A stretch of DNA of 64,000 nt from Thiohalomonas sp041685045 (GTDB taxonomy: Bacteria > Pseudomonadota > Gammaproteobacteria > Thiohalomonadales > Thiohalomonadaceae), in assembly GCA_041685045.1 (NCBI GenBank), contig JAWLGP010000001.1:434001-498000 (forward strand), given 5' to 3'. Positions 50,850-58,309 of this stretch are shown here, piece after piece (position 1 is the stretch's first letter; every line of letters begins with the position of its first letter). A program made the translations under genes and the position numbers. The notes below the pieces were generated by a model that had not been told where the DNA came from, made no database searches, and saw nothing but the letters and a program-made list of their open reading frames with translations.

Positions 50850-52448
50850 ATGACCAACGGCATTCCCTACCACGAAGCCCTCCGCGCCTACGACGCCGAC
50901 CGTGAGCCGGCGCCGCCCGGCGGCGAGTTGGCGACCGAGGAGTTGTTGCGGCGCTATCACCCCGACTATCTCGCCGAGGCGATGGTCGATCTGCGGATCG
51001 GTCCCAACAAGGGACAGCGCTGTCACCGTCGTTTGGCCGAACTGTTGCAGGCCAACGCCATCATCGACGAGGCGGAACTGGCCGGTGCCCCGGTGACCGA
51101 GACCGACGTGCTGGTGGTGGGCGGCGGCGGTGCCGGTTGCGCCGCGGCGCTGACCGCGGTGCAGGGTGGTGCGCGGGTGATCCTGGCGACCAAGCTGCGG
51201 CTCGGCGACAGCAATACGGTGATGGCCGAAGGGGGAATCCAGGCCGCCATCGAAAAGGACGACACCCCGCAACGGCACTTCGACGACACCATGCGCGGCG
51301 GCCACGGCAACAGCAATCCGCACCTGGTGCGGCAGCTAGTGATGGACGGCCCGGACGTGATCCGCTGGCTGATCCGCCAGGGAATGCAGTTCGACGTCAA
51401 CGAATTCGGCGACCTGCTGACCCGCCAGGCCGGCGGTGCCTCGGCGGCGCGTGTGGTCTACTGCTGCGACTACACCGGCCTGGAGATGATGCGGGCACTG
51501 CGCGAGACGGTCTGCAACCGGCGCGAAATCCGCGTGTGGGAGAACAGCCCGGTGGTCGAGCTGCTCTCCGACGACCAGGGGCACTGTGCCGGCGCGGTGG
51601 TCTATTCGGTGGATCGCGGCGGCTTTGCCATCATCAAGGCGCAGTCGGTCATTCTCACCACCGGCGGTATGGGTCGCCTGCACCTGAGCGGCTTTCCCAC
51701 CTCCAATCATTTCGGTGCCACAGCCGACGGCCTGGTGCTCGCCTACCGCATGGGGGCGCGCCTGATGGAGCTGGACTCGTTCCAGTACCACCCCTCCGGC
51801 CTCGCCTATCCCACGCACCTGGGGGGCTATCTGGTCACCGAGGGCCTGCGTTCGGCTGGCGCCTACCTGCTGAACGGCCACGGTGAGCGCTTCGTCGACG
51901 AGCTGAAGCCGCGTGACTATGTGGCCGCGGCCATGCTGCGCGAATGTGCCGAGGGGCGCGGGGTGCGCGTGGACGAGAACACGGTGGGGGTGTGGCTGGA
52001 TACCCCGCGGCTGGAGCGCAAGCACCCCGGCTTCCTCGCCGAGCGCTTCCCGAAGCTGCTGCAGACGGTCGGCAAGGGGCATGTGGACCCTACCCGCGAG
52101 CCGCTGCTCATCTACCCGACCCTGCATTATCACAACGGGGGGGTCGAGATCGACGAGGACGGGGCGACCGGTGTGCCGGGCCTGTTCTGCGCCGGCGAAA
52201 CCGCGGGCGGTGTCCATGGTCGCAACCGCCTGATGGGCAACGCCTTGCTCGACATCATCTGCTTTGGCCGTCGTGCCGGCGCCAAGGCCGCCGAGGGCTG
52301 CCACGGTCGCGGCCACAAGACGGTCGGGCTGGAGCACGTCAACCGCCTGCGCCGCGAGTTGACCGAGGCCGGTCTGCCGCGGGACGTGAAGAGCCCGATG
52401 CTCTTCCCCGCCTACGCCAACTTCCGGATCACCTCATGTCGCAGTTGA
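50850..52448 (+). CDS. soluble fumarate reductase/succinate dehydrogenase-type flavoprotein
   Basis: A 532-residue FAD protein of the SdhA/FrdA/NadB superfamily. The FAD dinucleotide motif is VLVVGGGGAGCAAALTA near residue 94; GDSNTVMAEGGIQAAI follows, with Asn where the FAD-linking histidine of membrane SdhA (SHTV) sits, so FAD is probably non-covalent. Substrate-site blocks include GGHGNSNPHL, LDSFQYHPSG, THLGGYLVTEGLRSAGA, HYHNGGVEIDEDG and GRNRLMGNALLDII. The ATG at 50850 is used. It overlaps the NuoF-like gene by 13 bases. Aspartate oxidase is an alternative but the partner genes argue for fumarate reduction. Confidence 0.88.
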   Translation: MTNGIPYHEALRAYDADREPAPPGGELATEELLRRYHPDYLAEAMVDLRIGPNKGQRCHRRLAELLQANAIIDEAELAGAPVTETDVLVVGGGGAGCAAALTAVQGGARVILATKLRLGDSNTVMAEGGIQAAIEKDDTPQRHFDDTMRGGHGNSNPHLVRQLVMDGPDVIRWLIRQGMQFDVNEFGDLLTRQAGGASAARVVYCCDYTGLEMMRALRETVCNRREIRVWENSPVVELLSDDQGHCAGAVVYSVDRGGFAIIKAQSVILTTGGMGRLHLSGFPTSNHFGATADGLVLAYRMGARLMELDSFQYHPSGLAYPTHLGGYLVTEGLRSAGAYLLNGHGERFVDELKPRDYVAAAMLRECAEGRGVRVDENTVGVWLDTPRLERKHPGFLAERFPKLLQTVGKGHVDPTREPLLIYPTLHYHNGGVEIDEDGATGVPGLFCAGETAGGVHGRNRLMGNALLDIICFGRRAGAKAAEGCHGRGHKTVGLEHVNRLRRELTEAGLPRDVKSPMLFPAYANFRITSCRS

Positions 52449-53683
52449 ATCAGGTTCTACTCCACCCCGAACGGCGGATCGGTGCCGATCTCGACCGCTG
52501 GCTGGCCACCGGGGGCGGCGCGGCCTTGCGGCGTGCCCTCAAGGCACCCGAGGCGGTCATCGATGCCATCGAGGCCGCGGGACTGCCCGGGTTGGGCGGC
52601 AGCGGCTATCCGGCCGCGCGCAAGTGGCGCGCAGTGGCCGCCCAGAGCGGCAAGCCGGACAAGTATCTCATCTGCAACGGCAACGAGGATGAGCCGGGCA
52701 CCTACAAGGACCGCCTGTTGCTGGAAGAGACGCCGCATCAGGTGATCGAGGGGGCGCTGGTGACCGCCATCGCCACCGGGATCAACCGGATCGTCCTCTA
52801 CGTCAACCCAGGTATCGAGCCGGCGCTGGCCGCGGCCCGCGAAGCGGTGGCGCAGTGGCACCAGAGCGGCTGGCTGGCGGTCATCGGCGAGTCCCTGGGG
52901 CGCGAAATGAGTCTGGAACTGCTGTCGAGTTCCGGCCACTACTGCGGTGGCGAGGAGACCGCCGCCATCGAGTGGGTGGAGGGCAAGTTCCCGTTCCCGC
53001 GGGGCAAGCCGCCCTATCCTGCCGTGTCTGGCGTGCACGGCAACCCGACCTTGATCAACAACATCGAGACCCTGGCCAACGTATCCCACATCCTGCTCAA
53101 CGGGCCGGAGTGGTACCGTCGCCTGGGGTTGGGCCGCGGCCACGGCACCAAGCTCTACACCCTGAGTGGCGATGTGCTCAGGCCGGGCGTCTACGAACTG
53201 CCCTCCGGCACCCCGCTGCGGGAGCTCATTTTCGAACACGGCGGCGGCCTGCTGGAGCAGAAGCCGGTCAAGGCGGTTTTTACCGGCGGCCCCTCCAACA
53301 CGCTGCTTACGCCCGAGCATCTCGACGTCCCGCTCGACTTCGAGTCGGTGCGCGAGCGCGGCGCCAGTCTCGGCACCGGCGCCATCATCGTCATCTCCGA
53401 GGGCACCGGCATCGTCAAGCGGGTGGCCGAGTACGTGAACTTCTTCGCCCACTCCTCCTGTGGCCAGTGCCCGCCCTGCAAGACCGGAACGCATTACGCG
53501 TCGATGCTGTTGCAGAAGATCGATACCGGCTGCGGCACCCAGGCCGACTTGGACGCGCTGATGGATCTCTGCCGTATCCTTCCGGGTGCCGGCCGCTGTC
53601 ATCTGCTCGAAGGCGTGGTCAAACTGCTCGACAGCTCCTTCGAACACTTCCTGCACGAGTACCGTCAGCCGTTACGGACCTGA
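52436..53683 (+). CDS. NuoF-like NADH-binding subunit
   Basis: A 415-residue flavoprotein of the NuoF family. The NADH/FMN site reads LPGLGGSGYPAARKW near residue 50 and ICNGNEDEPGTYKDR near 80; an SLBB-type segment LSGDVLRPGVYELPSGTPLREL lies near 245; the [4Fe-4S] cysteines are in SSCGQCPPCKTGTH near 340 and GAGRCHLLEG near 383. Overlapping the flavoprotein gene and lacking other complex I genes, it most likely feeds NADH electrons into a soluble fumarate reductase, as the FrdE subunit does in Hydrogenobacter (family knowledge). Reverse operation is possible. Confidence 0.9.
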   Translation: MSQLNQVLLHPERRIGADLDRWLATGGGAALRRALKAPEAVIDAIEAAGLPGLGGSGYPAARKWRAVAAQSGKPDKYLICNGNEDEPGTYKDRLLLEETPHQVIEGALVTAIATGINRIVLYVNPGIEPALAAAREAVAQWHQSGWLAVIGESLGREMSLELLSSSGHYCGGEETAAIEWVEGKFPFPRGKPPYPAVSGVHGNPTLINNIETLANVSHILLNGPEWYRRLGLGRGHGTKLYTLSGDVLRPGVYELPSGTPLRELIFEHGGGLLEQKPVKAVFTGGPSNTLLTPEHLDVPLDFESVRERGASLGTGAIIVISEGTGIVKRVAEYVNFFAHSSCGQCPPCKTGTHYASMLLQKIDTGCGTQADLDALMDLCRILPGAGRCHLLEGVVKLLDSSFEHFLHEYRQPLRT

Positions 53684-53686
53684 CGC

Positions 53687-54100
53687 ATGTTGCCGATCTC
53701 CGCCCGCGTCTCCATCCCACTGGCCGAGGTGGAACTGGAGGCGATCCGCGCCCAGGGCGCGGGTGGGCAGAACGTCAACAAGGTATCGAGCGCGGTGCAC
53801 CTTCGCTTCGATGTGCGCGCCTCCTCACTGCCGGACTTCTACAAGCAACGCCTGCTTGCCCTGAGCGACCGACGCATCACCCGCGATGGCGTCGTGGTGA
53901 TCAAGTCGCAGGAATACCGCAGTCAGGAGAAGAACCGGGAAGCGGCACTGGCGCGGCTGCAGGCGCTGGTCCGGAGCGTCGGCGTCACGGCCAAGAAGCG
54001 GGTGGCAACCAAGCCGACGCGTGCCTCCCAGCGGCGCCGGATCGACGAGAAGAAAAAGCGCGGCAGACTGAAGGATTTGCGGCGGGGAGCTGACGACTAA
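53687..54100 (+). CDS. arfB: alternative ribosome-rescue factor ArfB (peptidyl-tRNA hydrolase)
   Basis: A 137-residue class I release-factor-like protein without the codon-recognition domains. The catalytic loop is AQGAGGQNVNKVSSAVHLRF (residues 21-40), whose GGQ hydrolyses peptidyl-tRNA on stalled ribosomes. The basic tail from about residue 105 (KKRVATKPTRASQRRR, KKKRGRLKDLRRG) enters the empty mRNA channel. It starts 3 bases after the NuoF-like gene. Confidence 0.96.
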   Translation: MLPISARVSIPLAEVELEAIRAQGAGGQNVNKVSSAVHLRFDVRASSLPDFYKQRLLALSDRRITRDGVVVIKSQEYRSQEKNREAALARLQALVRSVGVTAKKRVATKPTRASQRRRIDEKKKRGRLKDLRRGADD

Positions 54101-54133
54101 TCCAAATGCGACTTTGTTTAAGGGACGAACGCC

Positions 54134-54790
54134 ATGCAATTTGAACTGGACGCCAACGAAATCCGGGTGCTCGGCTCGCTGGTGGAAAAAGAGCTGACCA
54201 CCCCGGACTACTATCCACTCTCCCTCAGCGGACTGGTTGCCGCCTGCAACCAGAAGTCCAACCGCGATCCGGTGATGCAGCTTGCCGAGGGCGAGGTCGT
54301 GGAAGCGCTGGATGCACTGATGAAGCGCCACCTGGTTTCCGAAAAAGGCGGTGCCGGCAGCCGGGTGCCGAAATATGCGCATCGGCTCGCCAGCACGCTG
54401 TTCGAGGAGCGCGGCCTGTCACGGCCGGAGCTCGCCGTCACCTGTGTGCTGATGCTGCGCGGCCCGCAGACCATCGGCGAACTGCGCACCCGCACCGCCC
54501 GCATGGCCGAATTTGCCGACCTCGATGCGGTGGAGACAACGCTGCTGGAGCTGGCGACGCGCGCCGATGGTCCCTACGTGGCCGAGCTGCCCCGTCAGCC
54601 CGGCCAGCGCGAGCGGCGGTTCATGCATCTGCTTGGCGGCGAGCCGGAAGCGGCAGTGCCCTTCACCGCTCCGCCCCAAGCCGGGCCGACCGAAGACCGC
54701 ATGGCCGCCCTGGAGGAAGAGGTGGCGCAGTTGCGGGATGAGGTGGCCGCGCTGCGCGCCGAACTCGAAGTGCTGCGGGGAGAGCGTTGA
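54134..54790 (+). CDS. yceH: YceH family protein (DUF480)
   Basis: A 218-residue cytoplasmic protein with two winged-helix modules characteristic of YceH/DUF480 (ANEIRVLGSLVEKELTTPDYYPLSL, ACNQKSNRDPVM, ELAVTCVLMLRGPQTIGELRTR). A short coiled coil ends the protein (residues 190-215). The exact function is not established; E. coli yceH mutants affect the cell surface or virulence regulation in related bacteria. It ends 2 bases before the HIT gene. Confidence 0.93.
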   Translation: MQFELDANEIRVLGSLVEKELTTPDYYPLSLSGLVAACNQKSNRDPVMQLAEGEVVEALDALMKRHLVSEKGGAGSRVPKYAHRLASTLFEERGLSRPELAVTCVLMLRGPQTIGELRTRTARMAEFADLDAVETTLLELATRADGPYVAELPRQPGQRERRFMHLLGGEPEAAVPFTAPPQAGPTEDRMAALEEEVAQLRDEVAALRAELEVLRGER

Positions 54791-54792
54791 CC

Positions 54793-55209
54793 ATGCTCCA
54801 TCCCCAGCTGGCGCGGGACTGCCTCGTCTTCGGCCGGTTTCCCCTCTGCCACCTGCTGCTGATGCGCGACGCCAACTACCCGTGGTTCGTCCTGGTGCCG
54901 GACCGGGAAGCGGTCACCGAGATCTACCAGCTGAGCGAGCCCGACCAGCAGCAGTTGATGCGCGAATCGAGCCAGCTCTCCCGCGCCCTGATGGCGGCGT
55001 TCCGGCCCGACAAGATCAACATCGCCGCCCTCGGCAACGTGGTGCCGCAACTGCACATCCACCACATCGCCCGCTACCGCAACGACCCGGCCTGGCCGGC
55101 GCCGGTGTGGGGGCGGCTCCCGGCCAAGCCCTATTCCGAGGGCGAACTTGGCGCGGTGGTAGAGCGCATCCGGCCACACCTTGGGACCGATTTCGCGTTG
55201 CGGGAGTGA
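54793..55209 (+). CDS. HIT family nucleotide hydrolase
   Basis: A 138-residue histidine-triad protein. The triad is in QLHIHHIARY (His-x-His-x-x-like spacing as in QLHIHHI) near residue 87, preceded by NIAALGNVVPQ. The N-terminus LARDCLVFGRFPLCHLLLM with YPWFVLVP matches the family. Family members hydrolyse nucleoside phosphoramidates or dinucleotides. The ATG at 54793 is chosen over a TTG at 54787, which would overlap the stop of yceH. Confidence 0.9.
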   Translation: MLHPQLARDCLVFGRFPLCHLLLMRDANYPWFVLVPDREAVTEIYQLSEPDQQQLMRESSQLSRALMAAFRPDKINIAALGNVVPQLHIHHIARYRNDPAWPAPVWGRLPAKPYSEGELGAVVERIRPHLGTDFALRE

Positions 55210-55339
55210 GTGATCGACGCAAAGGCGCAATGACGAAAAGGGCGCGAAGGGATCTGTTTCGGATCCGATTTCGTAAGGTGCATAAGTCCGTAGGTAATCC
55301 GGTGGCTCAAGCATCGGCCGCTATTGTACAATTGTCTTC

Positions 55340-55738
55340 ATGCAGTTGATTGCCGATACCAATATCTTTCTGGCCATCGCGCTCGAAGAACCGGAGAAGG
55401 CGGACATCGTCCGACTTACCTGCGGAGCCGAGATTGCGGCGCCGGAGATATTGCCCTACGAAATCGGCAATGCGCTGTCCGCCATGTTCAAGCGCGGGCG
55501 CATTACCGCAGAGCAGGTGCTCGCCGTCCGCGGAGTCACCGAACAGGTACCGGTCAGACTGTTGCCGGTGGATGTCGGCAAAGCTCTGGAGATCGCATTA
55601 ACCTTCAATATCTACGCGTACGACGCGTACTTCCTCCAGTGTGCCCGGACGCTGGGATGTCCGCTAATGACGTTGGACCGGCGGATGCAAAGCGTCGCGT
55701 CCGAGCTGGAAATCGAACACATGGAGCTGCTGCAATGA
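55340..55738 (+). CDS. PIN-domain (VapC-like) toxin
   Basis: A 132-residue PIN ribonuclease with the four conserved acidic residues in order: D6 (IADTN), E41 (LPYEIGNAL), D95 (IYAYDAYFLQCA) and D113 (LMTLDRRM). It precedes its probable antitoxin and overlaps it by 4 bases (ATGA), the reverse of the usual antitoxin-first order but frequent in PIN-Phd pairs. The likely target is tRNA or rRNA (family inference). Confidence 0.9.
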   Translation: MQLIADTNIFLAIALEEPEKADIVRLTCGAEIAAPEILPYEIGNALSAMFKRGRITAEQVLAVRGVTEQVPVRLLPVDVGKALEIALTFNIYAYDAYFLQCARTLGCPLMTLDRRMQSVASELEIEHMELLQ

Positions 55739-55953
55739 AGGTATTCACCTATTCGGAAGCACGGCAGAATCTGGCCAGGTTGTTGACCCTGGCCCAGACC
55801 GAAGAGGTTCGGATCCGGCGCAAGGATGGCTCCATGTTCACCTTGCGCGCCGAGAAGACGAGCGGCCGGTCGCCCTTTGATTTGCCAGGGGTCAGAACAA
55901 AGGCGACCACCCGGGACATCCTGGACGCCGTGGAGAAGTCCCGCGCACGCTGA
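55735..55953 (+). CDS. Phd/YefM-like antitoxin
   Basis: A 72-residue protein beginning MKVFTYSEARQNLARLLTLA, the Phd/YefM DNA-binding start, with a short C-terminal toxin-binding helix region (TRDILDAVEKSRAR). It overlaps the PIN toxin gene by 4 bases and should neutralise it and repress the pair. It is followed 46 bases later by jetA. Confidence 0.88.
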   Translation: MKVFTYSEARQNLARLLTLAQTEEVRIRRKDGSMFTLRAEKTSGRSPFDLPGVRTKATTRDILDAVEKSRAR

Positions 55954-55999
55954 CAGAGTTCAGGGCGAGCGTGGCCCCGTTTTGTCGACAGCCGGCCCC

Positions 56000-57478
56000 A
56001 TGTTTTTCTCGGACAACCGCAAACACTTCTTCCGCCCCCTGACCGGCAAGTACCGCGAGCAGATCGTGGCCTGTCTGCGCGCTTTCTACGCGCGCCTGTA
56101 CAGCTCGATGGCGGACTACAGCCGCAGCTTCAATCGGGAGCAGGTGCTGGAGGTGTTCCAGGAGGCGATCGCCCGCGCCCCGGTGCTGGACGAAGAGGCC
56201 GACGACGAGTTCGCCACCCCGGTTCGTGCCGAGCGGGAGCAGGCCAACTGGGTGCTCAATCTGCTGCTCGAGTACGGCTGGCTGGAGCGCCAGGTCGACG
56301 AGGCGACACTGCACAGCACCTACGCCTTCAGCCGTCACGGCCGCCTGTTCACCCAGCCGATGGTGGAGACCGCCGGCGGGCGTTTCCGTACCCGCCACCG
56401 CAATACCCGCAACACCCGTAACGCCTTGCAGTCGTTCCTCGACCAGGGTGAGGTCTACGACCTGCTCGACGCCTTCGAATATTCCGAGCGGATCATCTCC
56501 GACTTCTCCGACGTCATCGCCGAGCTGGATGAGCGCAAGCGCCAGCTGGTGAAAGAGGTGGAGGCGCAGCAGGTGGTGCAGCGCGCCTCCGACGAGTTCT
56601 TCGACTTCATGGAAAAGCGCTTCATGCCGGACCTGGCGATCCGCCTCTCCGCCGACAGCGTGGAGAAATACCGCGACGAGATCCAGGAGCTGGTCAACAA
56701 GGCCCGCCGCAAGCGCAAGGAGTTCAAGGCGGACGCCGAGCGCGAGCTGCGCAAGGTGGCGCCGGAGCTGCTCGATCACCGCCACCAGTCGCTGTATCTG
56801 AAAATCCTCGACGGCATCGAGGCGCGCATGCACAACGCCAGCGCGATCATGCTGCCGGCGTTGCGCCATGCCCTGAACAGTTTCACCCGCCGGGCCGACA
56901 TCATCATGCGCCAGCTGAGCTATTCCGGCGCAGGCCACAACCGGTTGCAAAGCCTGTGTCAGCGGCTCAGCGAGGTGTCCGATGGTGTGCGTGACAGCGC
57001 GCTCGCTGCGGCTGGAGATGCGGTGGCCGCGCTCAATCTTGCGCTGCCGGATCCGGACAGCCTGCGCCTGCACAGCGGCCGCCAGCGGCGCCTGGTCAAC
57101 ACCCGGGTGGATGAGCACACCGGCAGCGACCGCGACTCGCGCCGCGCCCTGTTCATCCAGACCGCGGTGGATCTCGCCTTCACCTTCAACGGCCAGAGCC
57201 AGCGCGACTACGTGATCGAAGCGCTCAACAAAGGCCATCGCATCCACAGCCAAAACCTGCCGGTGGAAAACGCCAAGCAACTGCTCATGGCGGCCCACGT
57301 TATTGAACTTGGCGCCAACAGCGACAGCGAATTCGCCTTCCGCATCGAACCGACTGGCCAGCAGGTACGCACCGACTACTTCGATGCCACAGACGAATTC
57401 ACCATCGAAGTGGTGGAACGGACGGTGCAGGAAAAACCCGTCGCAGAGGCGCAGAGGCGCAGAGGGATTGAGGGGTGA
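56000..57478 (+). CDS. jetA: Wadjet/Mks condensin kleisin-like subunit JetA
   Basis: A 492-residue protein starting MFFSDNRKHFFRPLTGKYR, the N-terminus of the Wadjet JetA/DUF5716-type family. It is largely helical with coiled-coil segments (about residues 165-200 and 215-260) and a C-terminal winged-helix-like region. It bridges the JetC ATPase heads in the SMC-like complex that recognises circular plasmid DNA. The last ~17 residues, including VAEAQRRRGIEG, are encoded by the GCAGAGGC palindromic element rather than by family sequence, suggesting the element replaced the original end. Confidence 0.87.
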   Translation: MFFSDNRKHFFRPLTGKYREQIVACLRAFYARLYSSMADYSRSFNREQVLEVFQEAIARAPVLDEEADDEFATPVRAEREQANWVLNLLLEYGWLERQVDEATLHSTYAFSRHGRLFTQPMVETAGGRFRTRHRNTRNTRNALQSFLDQGEVYDLLDAFEYSERIISDFSDVIAELDERKRQLVKEVEAQQVVQRASDEFFDFMEKRFMPDLAIRLSADSVEKYRDEIQELVNKARRKRKEFKADAERELRKVAPELLDHRHQSLYLKILDGIEARMHNASAIMLPALRHALNSFTRRADIIMRQLSYSGAGHNRLQSLCQRLSEVSDGVRDSALAAAGDAVAALNLALPDPDSLRLHSGRQRRLVNTRVDEHTGSDRDSRRALFIQTAVDLAFTFNGQSQRDYVIEALNKGHRIHSQNLPVENAKQLLMAAHVIELGANSDSEFAFRIEPTGQQVRTDYFDATDEFTIEVVERTVQEKPVAEAQRRRGIEG

Positions 57479-57614
57479 AAAACTGGATGTTTTTAAATAT
57501 TGATCCGCAAACGAACGCCAAACACGCGAATAAGATGCATCGATCCATTTGCGTGCATTCGCGTTCATTTGCGGATCCTTTGAACTTAATCCTCTGTGCC
57601 TCTGCGCCTCTGCG
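57442..57614. repeat. nested palindromic element between jetA and jetB
   Basis: Outer arms CGCAGAGGCGCAGAGGCGCA... (57442-57469) and AATCCTCTGTGCCTCTGCGC... (57588-57614) enclose a second inverted repeat, GATCCGCAAACGAACGCCAA... (from 57502) against ...GCGTTCATTTGCGGATC (to 57577). It fills the jetA-jetB gap and overlaps the 3' end of jetA. Confidence 0.92.
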
Positions 57615-57631
57615 ACAAGGCTTTTGAATCA

Positions 57632-58309
57632 ATGCTGACCAACTACCTGGAAGAAGCACTGGAAAAGCACGACGTCACGCTCGACGAATTCCGCGAGCTG
57701 TGCGTCCGCCTGCTGAACTACGGCGTGCTGACGCGCAACGAGAGCCAGACCGAGCAGCAGCTGTACGACCGCTATCTGCGCTGCGCCGCGCTGGTCGACG
57801 ACTACCTGAACCTGATCGGCGTGCGCGTCTACCACGACCGCCGTTTCGCCTACCTGCGCCTCTACCCGCCCGGTGCCCGCGTGCCAGGTATGGAGGACGC
57901 CGAGGAGAACGCCTTCTCCGGATCCCTGCGCAGCCGCCTGCGCCAGGACGAGGTGGCGCTGGTGCTGGTGCTGCGCCTGCAATACGACAAGGCCCTGCGC
58001 GAAGGGCAGGTGGACGAGGAGGGCTTCGTCGCCGAGTCGCTGGAGTCGCTCGGCATCGCCATGAAGAACCTGCTCGGGCGCTCGTTGCCGGACAAGCTCA
58101 CCGAGCGCAAGCGGCTGTTCCAGCGCCTGCGCCAGCTGCGCCTGATCGACTATCGCCAGGACGAGGAGATGGACGCCAGCGAGGCGTGGCTCAAGATCCA
58201 CCCGATGATCGTGGAGTTCGTCGGCAACGAGGCACTGGGTGCGCTGGAGCAGGCGCTGCCCACGGAAGAAGAAACGGATACCGAGGAAGAGGCCGACGAT
58301 GTTTCTTAA
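57632..58309 (+). CDS. jetB: Wadjet/Mks condensin accessory subunit JetB (DUF4194)
   Basis: A 225-residue acidic, winged-helix-type protein of the DUF4194/MksE group: ALEKHDVTLDEFRELCVRL at the start, LRQDEVALVLVLRLQYDKAL near 110, and ERKRLFQRLRQLRLIDYR near 165, ending in a poly-acidic tail. It is the KITE-like partner of JetA and JetC. The start ATG at 57632 lies just past the palindromic element; the gene overlaps jetC by 11 bases. Confidence 0.9.
   Translation: MLTNYLEEALEKHDVTLDEFRELCVRLLNYGVLTRNESQTEQQLYDRYLRCAALVDDYLNLIGVRVYHDRRFAYLRLYPPGARVPGMEDAEENAFSGSLRSRLRQDEVALVLVLRLQYDKALREGQVDEEGFVAESLESLGIAMKNLLGRSLPDKLTERKRLFQRLRQLRLIDYRQDEEMDASEAWLKIHPMIVEFVGNEALGALEQALPTEEETDTEEEADDVS

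Noticed and set aside
50850..52448. L-aspartate oxidase (nadB)
   Set aside because: The size and non-covalent FAD motif would allow it, but it overlaps a NuoF-like gene and follows an SdhB-like Fe-S gene, which fits a fumarate reductase-type complex better; kept only as an alternative.
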